Below the pieces are notes generated by a model. The model had not been told where the DNA came from and searched no databases. It saw only the letters and a list, made by a program, of their open reading frames with translations. The translations under genes were made by a program, and so were the position numbers. Of a stretch of DNA of 64,000 nucleotides, positions 18,337 through 28,092 are shown piece by piece (positions within the stretch are counted from its first letter, which is position 1; each line of letters begins with the position of its first letter). Source of the stretch: Halanaerobiaceae bacterium ANBcell28 (GTDB lineage Bacteria; Bacillota; Halanaerobiia; Halanaerobiales; DTU029); assembly GCA_037623315.1 (NCBI GenBank), contig JBBJJH010000003.1:62001-126000 (forward strand), given 5' to 3'.

Positions 18337-20496
18337 TTAAACCTCTGCTTTTTCTTCTATTTTTGAATTTAAACCCAATTCTTTTCTTTTACTTTCGATG
18401 TGATCTACATAAATTTGAACTGTTTTATCTGCATCCATTTCTACAACAACTTTACCTAATCCAAGGGTTTCTGTTGTTTTTGTTAGAGTTTCAACAACCA
18501 GACTACTACCAGTGATAGATGGTACTGGCGCTATATGAACTAGCCAGCCCAGGGCTACTGCTGTACATGCATCTGCAACTGCTTTTTGTTCAAGATATTC
18601 AGGTGCTCCAATTACTAGTGGTAATTTATCTGTATCCACCTCTAATTCGTCTGCAATTTCCTTAGCTGTCTGAGTCATTTTCCCTATATCTACACAGGCA
18701 CCATATGACAAGACTGGTGGAATACCCAATTGCTTACATACTGCTTTCAGACCTTCTCCTGCTTCATCTGCAGCTTCTGGATTTGTAAGACCTGTATATT
18801 GCATAACTGAAGATGTACAACCACCTGATAAAACAAGTATATCATTTTCAATTAAGCCTTTAGTAATTTTAAAGATATTACTACCACCTTGGCCATATCT
18901 GGCTGTTGTACAACCAACTATAGTTGCTATACCCCTTATATTACCTTCTGCAATCTGTTCGATAAGTGGGGTAAAACTACCTCCAAGTGCTTCTTTGACT
19001 GACTCTGTACTAAAACCAACCATGCATTCTGAAACATGTGGTGGGATATAGCTCTGTCTATTTTCTTTTTTACGTTCTTGATAAGCTTCTACTGCCATTT
19101 CCAGTGCTTTTTCAGCCTGTTCTTTCATCTTTTCAGGAACAAAATCAAGGGTTTCTGTTCCCTGTAATTTTATAACAGGGTGAGTACTTAATAACTTTGT
19201 ACCAAATTTCTTAGCATAGATAGGTAGTGTTGGAACAGTACAGTTATAATCAAACATAAAGAGATCAACTACACCAGTTGCCAGCAAATATTCCTGGGAT
19301 AGCCATTCACCCTCCTGTCCTCCATATCCTTTTGTACCCTGACTGCCTTCATAATTCAACAATTGTTGCCCTTCACAAACATGTCCAAGTATTTGAATAC
19401 CCTCTGCACCTAAATCTTTAGCCCTCTGCTGCCACTCATCACTAGAGGCAAGATCTATTGCTACATGTGCTAATAAAGGCATATGCCCGTTTGTAACAAT
19501 ATTTATCATATTATCCTGCAAAAGACCCATATTTTGCTTTTCCATTCCTATCTTCTGTGTACCAATTAAAATTTCCTGTAAAATATCAAGAAGGAAAAGT
19601 CCTTGATATTCATTAGCTACTCCCAAACGTACAGAATTTAATAAAAACTCCACTGGATCAGAACGGAAATTTGTCATACAACTTGTTTGTGCATAAGCAA
19701 CTTCACTGTAGCCTCCACCAGGGAATAGACCAAGTTCTCTCCATTTTTCTTTTCTTTTAGCAGGAGCAAAAGCCTCTACTGCCTTTGAAGGCAGATGATA
19801 AGGACCATGTATATCATCCATTACCCATTGGGCAAAATCAATAGCAACCTTTTCGATCTCCTGATTGGTATCCAATCCAGCCATATCAGCAAATTGTTTA
19901 AGTTTTTCCGGGTCACGAATTTTCAAACCACTTTCCGGGTGTTCTCCCGCAGCTTTTAATGTCCTGGCTGCTTGATGGGCATGAAAGATATTGGCTGCTG
20001 TACCAATTGTGACATGACGATACATAAAGTTTCTAGCAACCATGGTGTGGGCATCTACACCACAGGTACCACGAGGTACTTTATTAGAAATACGGCAGGG
20101 ACCATTAGCACATAATTGACAGGATAATCCCTCTACGCAAAATTTACATTGAATAGGTTGTTGTTCAGAAAATCTGTCAAAGACATTTGTCATTTCTGCA
20201 TCATTTACAACCTGATACATTTCTCTCATGGCAGGGTCAATTATTACATTCAAAGGATATCCTTCTTTGGACTGATCGTCCTTACTTATATGATCTCTCT
20301 GCCACTTATGCACTGCTTCCATATCTGGTGATTTTTCTATTTTGCTATAATCTAATCTAAATTTCTCATGAACATCCTTATGATATTCAGGATCATTAAA
20401 GTCTTTTTCTTCCAAACGAGAACCAATTGTCTTACTTTTTCCATTCATTCTACCTGCACTTTGCTGGTAAGAATCTTTTATATCATCTTTAGACAC
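18337..20496 (-). CDS. cooS: Anaerobic Ni-carbon monoxide dehydrogenase, catalytic subunit
   Basis: Oxidises CO to CO2 at a Ni-Fe-S C-cluster. Length 719 with an N-terminal extension of about 80 residues. The D-cluster position shows a CX2C pair (Cys117/Cys120) instead of the common CX7C; I recall the CX2C form being described for the Desulfovibrio vulgaris enzyme with a [2Fe-2S] D-cluster. B-cluster ligands are Cys126, 129, 134 and 145 (GLSCQLCANGPCR, RGTCG). All C-cluster ligands appear kept: TNGHMPLL (His), HVCEGQQ, DYNCTVP, VGCTTAR, GGCTSS and GACVDIG, plus the APEYLEQKA lysine. GTG start with GGAGG eight bases upstream, inside a hairpin. No cooC, cooF, cooA or acs genes adjoin, so electron partner and maturation must be elsewhere. 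Confidence 0.93.
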   Translation of the reverse strand: MSKDDIKDSYQQSAGRMNGKSKTIGSRLEEKDFNDPEYHKDVHEKFRLDYSKIEKSPDMEAVHKWQRDHISKDDQSKEGYPLNVIIDPAMREMYQVVNDAEMTNVFDRFSEQQPIQCKFCVEGLSCQLCANGPCRISNKVPRGTCGVDAHTMVARNFMYRHVTIGTAANIFHAHQAARTLKAAGEHPESGLKIRDPEKLKQFADMAGLDTNQEIEKVAIDFAQWVMDDIHGPYHLPSKAVEAFAPAKRKEKWRELGLFPGGGYSEVAYAQTSCMTNFRSDPVEFLLNSVRLGVANEYQGLFLLDILQEILIGTQKIGMEKQNMGLLQDNMINIVTNGHMPLLAHVAIDLASSDEWQQRAKDLGAEGIQILGHVCEGQQLLNYEGSQGTKGYGGQEGEWLSQEYLLATGVVDLFMFDYNCTVPTLPIYAKKFGTKLLSTHPVIKLQGTETLDFVPEKMKEQAEKALEMAVEAYQERKKENRQSYIPPHVSECMVGFSTESVKEALGGSFTPLIEQIAEGNIRGIATIVGCTTARYGQGGSNIFKITKGLIENDILVLSGGCTSSVMQYTGLTNPEAADEAGEGLKAVCKQLGIPPVLSYGACVDIGKMTQTAKEIADELEVDTDKLPLVIGAPEYLEQKAVADACTAVALGWLVHIAPVPSITGSSLVVETLTKTTETLGLGKVVVEMDADKTVQIYVDHIESKRKELGLNSKIEEKAEV

Positions 20497-20500
20497 AATT

Positions 20501-20549
20501 AAAGCCTCCTTAGTTTATTCTTTCTATTATCTTTCCTAAGAAGGCTTTT
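20501..20549 (-). promoter_or_regulatory. Hairpin sequestering the cooS ribosome-binding site
   Basis: In the minus-strand RNA, AAAGCCUUCUUAG (20548-20536) pairs over 13 bp, with one G-U wobble, with CUAAGGAGGCUUU (20513-20501), which contains the AGGAGG of cooS. The downstream sequence lacks a U-tract, arguing against a terminator. On the plus strand the same position would be an A-C mismatch, so the minus RNA appears to be the functional one. Confidence 0.55.
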
Positions 20550-20621
20550 TAATATTCAATTATAATTTTAACTTCAAAAACTTGTATTATTATATTTTAT
20601 AGAGCTTAACTTTGTCTGTTT

Positions 20622-21527
20622 CTATTTTCTTAATATATTATTAAAATATTTTTTAAATAAAAGTGTTTTAAATTCTTGTACGCTTTGACACCTTTTTTCA
20701 GGAACTAATGATAAATTTTTCATTATTAAATCAGCAATTCCATATGATTCACTAGCCATATTATTAATATCTATCAAATTGTCTTCTATAATCCTTTCAT
20801 TTGCTTCTAAAGGTCTAGTATCACTTATGTAATAATATAAGATAGCAGACAAGCTATATATATCTGAAAATGGGCCCTGATTTGTTTTGGCAGAATAAAA
20901 TTCAATAGGAGAAAATCCAGGTGTTAGTAATATATTCTTTTCTTGATTTTCTTTATAATTAATTGCTGACCCAAAATCTATAATTATAGGTTTAGCATTT
21001 GAAATTATGATATTTTCTGGCTTTATATCTCTGTGGATATAAGCTTTTTTATGGATTTTACTGACTGTTTCTATTAAAGGGAGATAAATTTCTTTTAAAA
21101 ACTTACTAAAAGAAATTTTATTCTTATTCAAAGCATCTTCAAGAGTTACTCCTTCATAGTATCTTAGAACTATATATACAGTATTATTCTCATTAAAAAA
21201 GTCAAAACAATCACAAATATATCTATTGCTTTTAAACTCTTTTAAAATAATAGCTTCACTTAAAAATCTTTCTTTACTATAAATATATTTGCTTTTATAA
21301 TTACTTTGTTTACAAACTAGAGATTTACCATCAAGGTCTCGTAATACTAAGTCTTTAGGGAAAAACTCCTTTATAATAACTCTCTCTCCATCATTATTTT
21401 CTGCCAAATATACTATTGAAAAGTTGCTCCGACTTGTATGAGCTTTAATCACTTTATAATTATCATTATTTAAATAAGTATTTTCTGGAAGATATACATA
21501 GTCTATTGTTTCTTGAAGTTCACTCAA
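20622..21527 (-). CDS. Serine/threonine protein kinase of the accessory cluster
   Basis: Soluble Hanks-type kinase, 301 aa. The catalytic Lys is in VIIKEFFP, the catalytic loop is HRDIKPENII, the metal-binding motif is IIDFGSA, and the P+1 region is TPGFSPIEFY. The glycine-rich loop is degenerate (AHTSRSNFSIVYLA), as in several PpkA-like kinases. No membrane helix or sensor domain follows. Last gene of the cluster, 20 bp downstream of the PP2C-TPR gene. With two FHA proteins and an active PP2C phosphatase in the same cluster, it likely phosphorylates threonines on cluster components, analogous to PpkA/PppA/Fha control of type VI secretion. Confidence 0.85.
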   Translation of the reverse strand: MSELQETIDYVYLPENTYLNNDNYKVIKAHTSRSNFSIVYLAENNDGERVIIKEFFPKDLVLRDLDGKSLVCKQSNYKSKYIYSKERFLSEAIILKEFKSNRYICDCFDFFNENNTVYIVLRYYEGVTLEDALNKNKISFSKFLKEIYLPLIETVSKIHKKAYIHRDIKPENIIISNAKPIIIDFGSAINYKENQEKNILLTPGFSPIEFYSAKTNQGPFSDIYSLSAILYYYISDTRPLEANERIIEDNLIDINNMASESYGIADLIMKNLSLVPEKRCQSVQEFKTLLFKKYFNNILRK

Positions 21528-21547
21528 TTCACTGCCTCCCTCGCGAT

Positions 21548-24406
21548 TTAAAATACTCCAAGTACTCTTCTTAAGATACCTCTTTGTTCTCTATCAATTT
21601 GTTCCATTCTTTCATTAATTCTTTGAACGTCCTCTTCTGCTTCAAGTTCATTATATATTCCTGAAGCTTTTTCCAAATTAAGTATAGAATCTTCATAATT
21701 ACCAGCTTCATAATCTACTTCAGCTTGTTTTTCATATGATCTTGCTTGAGCATATTTTTGGCGTGATAATGTTACATTTATTTTTCTATCAATTTGTGAA
21801 ACATCTTCTGTTATCTCATTATCACTATATATTTCTCTAGCTTTATTATAATAGTCAATAGCCTCATTGAATGCTTCTTCTTCAAGAAGAATGTCGCCTT
21901 CTCTTTCATAAGCCTTTGCCTGATTATAGTTTTTTTGATATATAACTCTATTAATTCTTCTATTCATATTCTGAATTTCTTCTTCAACATTATTTTCTAT
22001 ATAAAATTCTTTTGCTTTATTGTATTGCTCAATTGCTTCATCAAAATTTTCTTCTTCAAGTAGAATATCTCCTTCTCTTTCATATCTCTTTGCCTCATTA
22101 AAATCCATTTGATAAATGGCTCTATTTATCTTTTCATCAATTTTTTCAAGTTCTTCTCTTATACTATTATTAACATAAATCCTTCTCGCTTGATTATATA
22201 GCTCAATTGCTTCATTATAACTTCCTTTTTCAAATAAGTCATCAGCTTCTTTTTCATACTGAGAACCTTGACTTTTGAACATAGTATTTCGAGCAGTGTT
22301 TATTAAGTCTCTTATTTCTTGTGTTGTATCATCAAAATTATTTTCTATACTTATATTTTCTGCTTGCCTATAATTAAATAATGCATCATCAAAGTTATTC
22401 TCATTTAAATTACTATTAGCTAAATTTATAAATCTATTTATCTGATCTCTGTGTCTTGAATTATTAGTCTCTATAATTCTGTTCGTCATTCTTTCTATTT
22501 CATCGCTCATGCTTAACTGTCTATAAATAGCTCTTGCATCTCGGAAAATATCAGCTGCATCAGTATACTCTTTTTCACGTAGTAATTCCTCTGCTCTTTG
22601 TTCTAATTCCCTTGCCTCACTTAATTCTTTATCTATAACCTTGCTACTTTCTAATTCAGAAACCATTTGAATTTTTTCATCCATACGATTAACTCTTTCT
22701 GTCAAACCTAAACTTAAAAACACAGTTCTTGCCTCAGAATAGCTACTTCTTGCTTCGCTTGTATTTGCAACAGAATAGTAAAAGTCACCATCTCTTTCTA
22801 ATTCTTCAGCATTTGCCAGCCTAGCCTGTCTTTCTTTTTCCCCCTGTAAATTCTCTGCGTTTTGTATTTTTGACTGCATTTCACTACTTTTATCTGTCCT
22901 ATTAAGATTATTGAAAATAACCCTTGCTTCTATATAGCTTAGTATAGCGTTATTATATTGCCCTGTTCTAGTATATTCATCTCCAGCTGCTACTAATCTA
23001 TTTGCTTGTTCTAGTTGCTGAGTTGATGACATAGAATTTTGTGTATCTTGTTTCTTACGAACTATTTGATTATCTCTATCAATTAGACCATAAGCTCTAT
23101 ATATTGATTGAGCAGAATTATACTTATCTATTGCCATAGAATAAGATCCAGAGTCAAAAAATACATCTCCTTCTCCCTCTAATTCAATTGCCTGTGTAAT
23201 CCTACTTGTTTTTTCAATATCAGACTCAATATCACTTGTATCATAATCATTTGACCTAAGATAATATTCTCTTGCTTTCTCAAAATTTTCTAAAGCCATG
23301 TGATATTCTTCTGTAGCAAGATAATTTTTAGCTCTTTCTTCATATTGTTTTCCATCAAGTATAAATCGAACTATCCTTATCTTATTTTGAAGACTGCGTA
23401 CTTCATCATCTTCCTCTAAGTCTATAAAATTCTCTTTAGATTTCTGAAATTCTGCTAATGCTTCCTCATATCTTCCTTCCTCATATAGATAATCCCCTCT
23501 TTCTTCAGTATCTCTTGAAAAAGTAAACTGTTGTCTTCTCACCATCATTACAGCTCTACGTGCATTTATAGTTTTCACTCTTCTATAAGTAGCATAGCCA
23601 GCTGTTAACATCAATAGGGGTATTAAGATCATTGCTATCTTTTTATGAAACTCTTTTTTCTTCGTTGATTCTTTAAAGGCTTTTTTTATCATAATTGACG
23701 CAATCGTATAGTTAGAAAGTTCTTTATCCAATTCACTTAAAAAAGTTTCTTCTAAACTACGTACAAATTCATCTTCTTCTGTTATATCTTTTAATATTTT
23801 CTCTATATCCTGATCGATAATATTTTCCCAATAACCTGAACTACATATTGTCAATACGTCAGTATCTTGCAACTTGCTTTTCTTACTGATATATGGACGA
23901 ATTTTCTTTTTTTTGCCTAAATATTTACTAAGATTATTTCTTTCTGGATGTTGATTGAGTTGCCTTTCATTAATTTCACCTGTATCTAGCATTAATTGTG
24001 CAATACTATGATCCTTACTCTTAAATACAATTTTATCTTTTCTTAGATGATACAAGCGTGTATTTCCTACATTAGCCCAACGTATAGAAGTATAATCGCT
24101 TACCACGACAAGAACTGTAGCCTGTAATCTTATTATATTACTTTCGTTAATTAAGTTTTTATTAGCATTCCTTATATACTTTCTTATAGCTCTTTTTGAC
24201 ATAGATGGTTTTTCTGTAAAATCATTTAAAATACTAGCCACTACAATTTCAGAACTTAATTTATCGCTAGCACTATCCAAACCTGATGCTAATACCCAAC
24301 AAGCGTAATCATCAAGTTCCACAAAAGCAAAATAATCTCTATTTTCCTTAAAATCACCAGCATCTGATACAAACGCTGTTAATAATTCACTATTTTCTTT
24401 CCTCAC
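21548..24406 (-). CDS. Membrane protein: degenerate PP2C domain, TM helix and about 11 TPR-like repeats
   Basis: Residues 1-245 have the PP2C fold order (SDAGDFKENRDYF, WANVGNTRLYHLRKD, HSIAQLMLDTGEI, LTICSSGYWENI, NYTIASIMI). The metal-binding aspartates are lost: ADGMGG is replaced by ASGLDSAS, SDG by SSG, and DN-T by SN-T. It is therefore probably a pseudophosphatase. A single TM helix follows (about 257-275, IAMILIPLLMLTAGYATYR). The remainder consists of about 11 repeats of roughly 55-60 residues with TPR-like cores, for example EREGDILLEEENFDEAI and YEREGDILLEEEAFNEAI. The repeat domain should lie outside the membrane. Likely a phospho-regulated scaffold in the cluster. Confidence 0.75.
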   Translation of the reverse strand: MRKENSELLTAFVSDAGDFKENRDYFAFVELDDYACWVLASGLDSASDKLSSEIVVASILNDFTEKPSMSKRAIRKYIRNANKNLINESNIIRLQATVLVVVSDYTSIRWANVGNTRLYHLRKDKIVFKSKDHSIAQLMLDTGEINERQLNQHPERNNLSKYLGKKKKIRPYISKKSKLQDTDVLTICSSGYWENIIDQDIEKILKDITEEDEFVRSLEETFLSELDKELSNYTIASIMIKKAFKESTKKKEFHKKIAMILIPLLMLTAGYATYRRVKTINARRAVMMVRRQQFTFSRDTEERGDYLYEEGRYEEALAEFQKSKENFIDLEEDDEVRSLQNKIRIVRFILDGKQYEERAKNYLATEEYHMALENFEKAREYYLRSNDYDTSDIESDIEKTSRITQAIELEGEGDVFFDSGSYSMAIDKYNSAQSIYRAYGLIDRDNQIVRKKQDTQNSMSSTQQLEQANRLVAAGDEYTRTGQYNNAILSYIEARVIFNNLNRTDKSSEMQSKIQNAENLQGEKERQARLANAEELERDGDFYYSVANTSEARSSYSEARTVFLSLGLTERVNRMDEKIQMVSELESSKVIDKELSEARELEQRAEELLREKEYTDAADIFRDARAIYRQLSMSDEIERMTNRIIETNNSRHRDQINRFINLANSNLNENNFDDALFNYRQAENISIENNFDDTTQEIRDLINTARNTMFKSQGSQYEKEADDLFEKGSYNEAIELYNQARRIYVNNSIREELEKIDEKINRAIYQMDFNEAKRYEREGDILLEEENFDEAIEQYNKAKEFYIENNVEEEIQNMNRRINRVIYQKNYNQAKAYEREGDILLEEEAFNEAIDYYNKAREIYSDNEITEDVSQIDRKINVTLSRQKYAQARSYEKQAEVDYEAGNYEDSILNLEKASGIYNELEAEEDVQRINERMEQIDREQRGILRRVLGVF

Positions 24407-24478
24407 CTTAATCGCCTCTCTTCAAAATTAATATATTCATAAGAATCAATCCGATAAAAATAACGAAATGAAGTCTTA

Positions 24479-25447
24479 TTATTCCTTTAGTAAGTTCTGT
24501 CCTGGATTTTGTACCTTAATAGTTCCGCCAAAGGTACACCTTATATTTGACTTCTCTAATAAAGCAGGGGTATTAGAGATAAGAACATCTGTCTTTCCTT
24601 TTTGCCACGTTCCTATAAGGTTAGGTGTACAAGGAGGTGAATATTTCCTCATACAAGTAGCAAATGTTGGAATATTAGCAATGGTATTGTCCTTTATTGT
24701 TGCCATTGCTTTACCTTTTATAAATACTTTGTCTTTAGGAATTACATTAAACCTACAAGGGGCTGTCCCCTTTGAACAACGTAAAATTGCACCATCACAC
24801 ACGTAAAGTTGACCATTTTTACCTATATCTTTTGCCTGTAAACTGTTTTCTTCTAGTTCAAATTGTTTCTTTTTTTCATTAGCATTCATACTAGAATTAC
24901 TATTATCCTGACCTTTCTGATTAGATACAGAATTATCACTATCATATCCATTATCAGATGAGTCTTCTGTTTCTTTATTAGAGGATTTATCATCAATATC
25001 ATCCTCAGGAAATACTAATTCCTCTCTAGGATAAATCCACAAAAAATCATCTTTAATTCTTTCATCTTCTTCCAACCAGTTATTTTCTTCAAGAGCTAAT
25101 ACATCACTAATTTCTGCTTTTTTACCGCTAAAAGAATTCACTATAAAATTGTCTTCTATAATATAGGGAGCTTTCTCTGTGAGCCACAGTCCATAGTCTC
25201 CTTCCACAAACCCCTCTATTGCCAGAACATTATTTTCTCCTTCATTACAGTAATATAATACAAATAGATTGTTTTTGTGCTTTTTATATTTATTACCATA
25301 AGCATCTTCAAATAGATGTTCTTTTGCATTAATAATTTTAATATTTTTTCCGATAAAATTATCATTAATAACTAGTCTGCCTTTTCCTTTTTCTATAAAA
25401 TTATCATTAGTATTTTCTTCACCATTTAAATAGTTATATTCTTCCAA
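24479..25447 (-). CDS. DUF4280 PAAR-like tip protein
   Basis: 322 aa. The N-terminal 160 residues are of unknown fold. An acidic Ser/Asn/Asp-rich linker (about 155-200) leads to a C-terminal DUF4280 domain (about 210-320) with the family's Cys- and Gly-rich signatures: YVCDGAILRCSKG, MATIKDNTIANIPTF, CTPNLIGTW and RCTFGGTIKV. DUF4280 is a PAAR-like family thought to cap the spike of contractile injection systems. TTG start with a strong AGGAGGTGA. It follows the putative effector gene and precedes the pseudophosphatase gene. This is the strongest single pointer that the cluster is an injection apparatus. No VgrG-like spike gene was recognised. Confidence 0.85.
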   Translation of the reverse strand: MEEYNYLNGEENTNDNFIEKGKGRLVINDNFIGKNIKIINAKEHLFEDAYGNKYKKHKNNLFVLYYCNEGENNVLAIEGFVEGDYGLWLTEKAPYIIEDNFIVNSFSGKKAEISDVLALEENNWLEEDERIKDDFLWIYPREELVFPEDDIDDKSSNKETEDSSDNGYDSDNSVSNQKGQDNSNSSMNANEKKKQFELEENSLQAKDIGKNGQLYVCDGAILRCSKGTAPCRFNVIPKDKVFIKGKAMATIKDNTIANIPTFATCMRKYSPPCTPNLIGTWQKGKTDVLISNTPALLEKSNIRCTFGGTIKVQNPGQNLLKE

Positions 25448-25482
25448 GCAATATTCACCTCCTGAAATTATAGTGTACTGTA

Positions 25483-28086
25483 TTATCCAATCCTTTGATT
25501 AGAGTTAGTGCCTGGTAAAATATACATTTTATCAGGAATTATAATTCCATAATCAGAATTTATAAAATCATTTATTTTCAAGCGATTCCAGCCATTCTCA
25601 CTATCTTTATATTTATACTCAATTACTAGATAAGCATTACTCAAAATATTTCCATTAATATCAAATGTATATTTAACTTCTATAGTCATCTCATTGTCTT
25701 CAATATATTCTTTATATATCTGTTTACCCGTTATTTGATCCCACCAATTTTCGTAATCCTCAACCCTTTTTAAGCTTTGTCCAATTAATTTTCCATTTAT
25801 ATATATTCTTTGTCTTGAATCACTAACAAAAGTATCACATTCACTACCATCATTGCTATAATCATATGAACTACCTAATCCAATCCATAAATCGTATGCT
25901 TCTTGTCTATATGGAATCCTTCGTTCTGAATCACTACTACCATACATTAAATCCCGGTTTAATTTATATTCTTCATAAGGAAACTTAACATCCATAATTG
26001 AATTAGATTTAGAACCTATTAACAATCTCCCTAACACGCCACCACATAAATAAGGAGATACACCACTAAAAGAAGAAATACTTGCAAAGTACAACACAAC
26101 ATAATCCCCTCTTGGTGAAACTTCAAGATTATATGCTCTGTTACTTGTATTTAAGCTTATAATTTCTTCAACTGTCGCTACATTGTCAATGTAACTTTGC
26201 CCATTTCTTAATCTTCGCCTTTTAATCTCTAAGTCGATTAATCCCTTCTCCTTAGCTATTTCTTCCAGACTTACCTTCTCGACTTTAAATATATCTTGAT
26301 CTATAACAGATCCGATTCTAGCCTCAGCAAATAGTATGGCGTTTTTATTTGTTAAAAAAATTCTATCTGATTCTTCATATACTTTGGCAAAATTATCAAG
26401 TAAATCCTCTACATAATCTACTTTTGTCTTAGAAGAGCTATACCTATAACCTATATGTATTTTTCTTTTTTCCACTTGTCCTTCTTCATCTTCAATTGTC
26501 CCCCTATATTCACCATCGTAAATAATTACTGCGTGTTTACTCCTTTTGGGAGTATTTAAAGATGACTTATTTGACCTGTTATTTTCTAACTCTCTTATAT
26601 AATCTTCTATATCCTGAACACTTTCTTCATCAAAATATGCTACGAAATTAGGAATTTGCTCTATCTTAAATTCATTATCGAAAAGATAGTTAATATACTT
26701 ACTTAAGTCATCTATTTTCCCATGAAATCTATCAAATCCTTGGAAATCTGTTTCTTTTTCTTCAGGAAAAACTATATTTTCTCTCAAAGCCTTTAATTCT
26801 ATACCTAAGCTTAGATATTGAGCCCCTTTTTTACTGATATTACCTACTAAGTTTAGATTATCCCCAAACAAACTCGACAAATGTTGATCGCCATGCTTAA
26901 ATCCTTCAACATTCATAGCATGTACTAAGCCCTGCCCCATAACAATTTTACTTCCATATTCAATACCAGGACCATTAATGTTTTCTTCTTTAACCAGCTT
27001 TATATCTTGATTATTTACCATTGTTTTATATACAGTATACGCCTTATCTGCTCCAAGTATTTTTCTAATAATACTATATCTATCTACTAATAATTCAATA
27101 ATCGTATTTAACTCTCCATTAATAAATTCTTCATAAGAGAATTCTATTTCTTTAATATTTTCTTCTGATTCGATTATCCCCTCTGATATATGATTATTAA
27201 TATCATCAGCCATAGAATCGTACATTTCTCCTAAATTATCTGTATAAGTATTTTTTTCTGCTGGAATATAATTATCATCTTCTGGGTTTATTTTCAAGAA
27301 GGATTTAATTCTATTATCAATTCTTGTAAAAAGTACATTATCTATCTTTTCTAGAAGATAATCAGCTATTGTGCCAGCTGCTAATATCCAAAATAAGCCT
27401 TCTGTTAACTTCCGTTTAATTCCTCCAGTTTTAAAAACATAAATACCTTTAGCCATACACTTTTCCATTATTTCCGCTCCGACAGCATTTAAGATATTAT
27501 GTTTTTTAACTAAATAGATCATATAAATCAAATGTCTATAATCAATTCCATCTTGACCATATCCTCTACCAAAATACCAAATGGCATTATTTAAAGCTGG
27601 ACCATACTTAGCAATAAAATCAGATAAATCAAATCCTTTTTCAATGTCTCCTACGATATCTGTTGTAAGTTCGTCGACACCTGCCTTAACTCCACCCCAT
27701 AGAATATTAGGAATACTAAACTCTGCCTTAGTTCTAGAAGGATCAGAAAATACAGCTTTTGCTTCTTCAAAAGCTGATGCAAAAGTCAAACCTGTATCAG
27801 CCAGCTCATATGTGCTCTCTATAGCATGCCTTCTAGCCTGAGCATCTATATGCTCTTTGCTTTCTTCTATCATATCTATAACTGGCTGGATGTTTTCTAA
27901 TATCCTTTGATTGTAGTCTTTATCTTCTTCTAGTTCACCATCAACAATTAATCTTTGTGGTGGAATATATGGTGCTACTCTTCTTCTTCTTTCGTTGCCA
28001 TCTTCATCTTCATCATAAAAGTATAGCCAACCATCTTCATTTTCATATTTATATCTACCATCTCCAACTTCAATATTTATATCCAA
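25483..28086 (-). CDS. Putative effector / cargo protein, 867 aa
   Basis: No known catalytic domain recognised. The N-terminal 115 residues (MDINIEVGDGRYKYEN, VAPYIPPQR, YNQRILENIQPVIDMIEES) are duplicated almost exactly in a truncated gene at 29527-29871, so they form a separable module, perhaps for loading or delivery. The middle is mixed alpha/beta with one moderately hydrophobic stretch (GLFWILAAGTIADYLL). The C-terminal third is rich in Tyr, Asp and Asn. The gene lies directly upstream of the PAAR-like gene and 6 bp downstream of a lipoprotein gene. Position suggests a secreted effector or cargo; a structural role is also possible. TTG start with AAGGAAGTGAT. Confidence 0.6.
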   Translation of the reverse strand: MDINIEVGDGRYKYENEDGWLYFYDEDEDGNERRRRVAPYIPPQRLIVDGELEEDKDYNQRILENIQPVIDMIEESKEHIDAQARRHAIESTYELADTGLTFASAFEEAKAVFSDPSRTKAEFSIPNILWGGVKAGVDELTTDIVGDIEKGFDLSDFIAKYGPALNNAIWYFGRGYGQDGIDYRHLIYMIYLVKKHNILNAVGAEIMEKCMAKGIYVFKTGGIKRKLTEGLFWILAAGTIADYLLEKIDNVLFTRIDNRIKSFLKINPEDDNYIPAEKNTYTDNLGEMYDSMADDINNHISEGIIESEENIKEIEFSYEEFINGELNTIIELLVDRYSIIRKILGADKAYTVYKTMVNNQDIKLVKEENINGPGIEYGSKIVMGQGLVHAMNVEGFKHGDQHLSSLFGDNLNLVGNISKKGAQYLSLGIELKALRENIVFPEEKETDFQGFDRFHGKIDDLSKYINYLFDNEFKIEQIPNFVAYFDEESVQDIEDYIRELENNRSNKSSLNTPKRSKHAVIIYDGEYRGTIEDEEGQVEKRKIHIGYRYSSSKTKVDYVEDLLDNFAKVYEESDRIFLTNKNAILFAEARIGSVIDQDIFKVEKVSLEEIAKEKGLIDLEIKRRRLRNGQSYIDNVATVEEIISLNTSNRAYNLEVSPRGDYVVLYFASISSFSGVSPYLCGGVLGRLLIGSKSNSIMDVKFPYEEYKLNRDLMYGSSDSERRIPYRQEAYDLWIGLGSSYDYSNDGSECDTFVSDSRQRIYINGKLIGQSLKRVEDYENWWDQITGKQIYKEYIEDNEMTIEVKYTFDINGNILSNAYLVIEYKYKDSENGWNRLKINDFINSDYGIIIPDKMYILPGTNSNQRIG

Positions 28087-28092
28087 CTCTTA

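Noticed and set aside
18337-20496. Part of an acetyl-CoA synthase / Wood-Ljungdahl cluster
   Set aside because: Flanked by a spore-peptide gene and a kinase gene; no acs, cooF, cooC or methyltransferase genes in the window.
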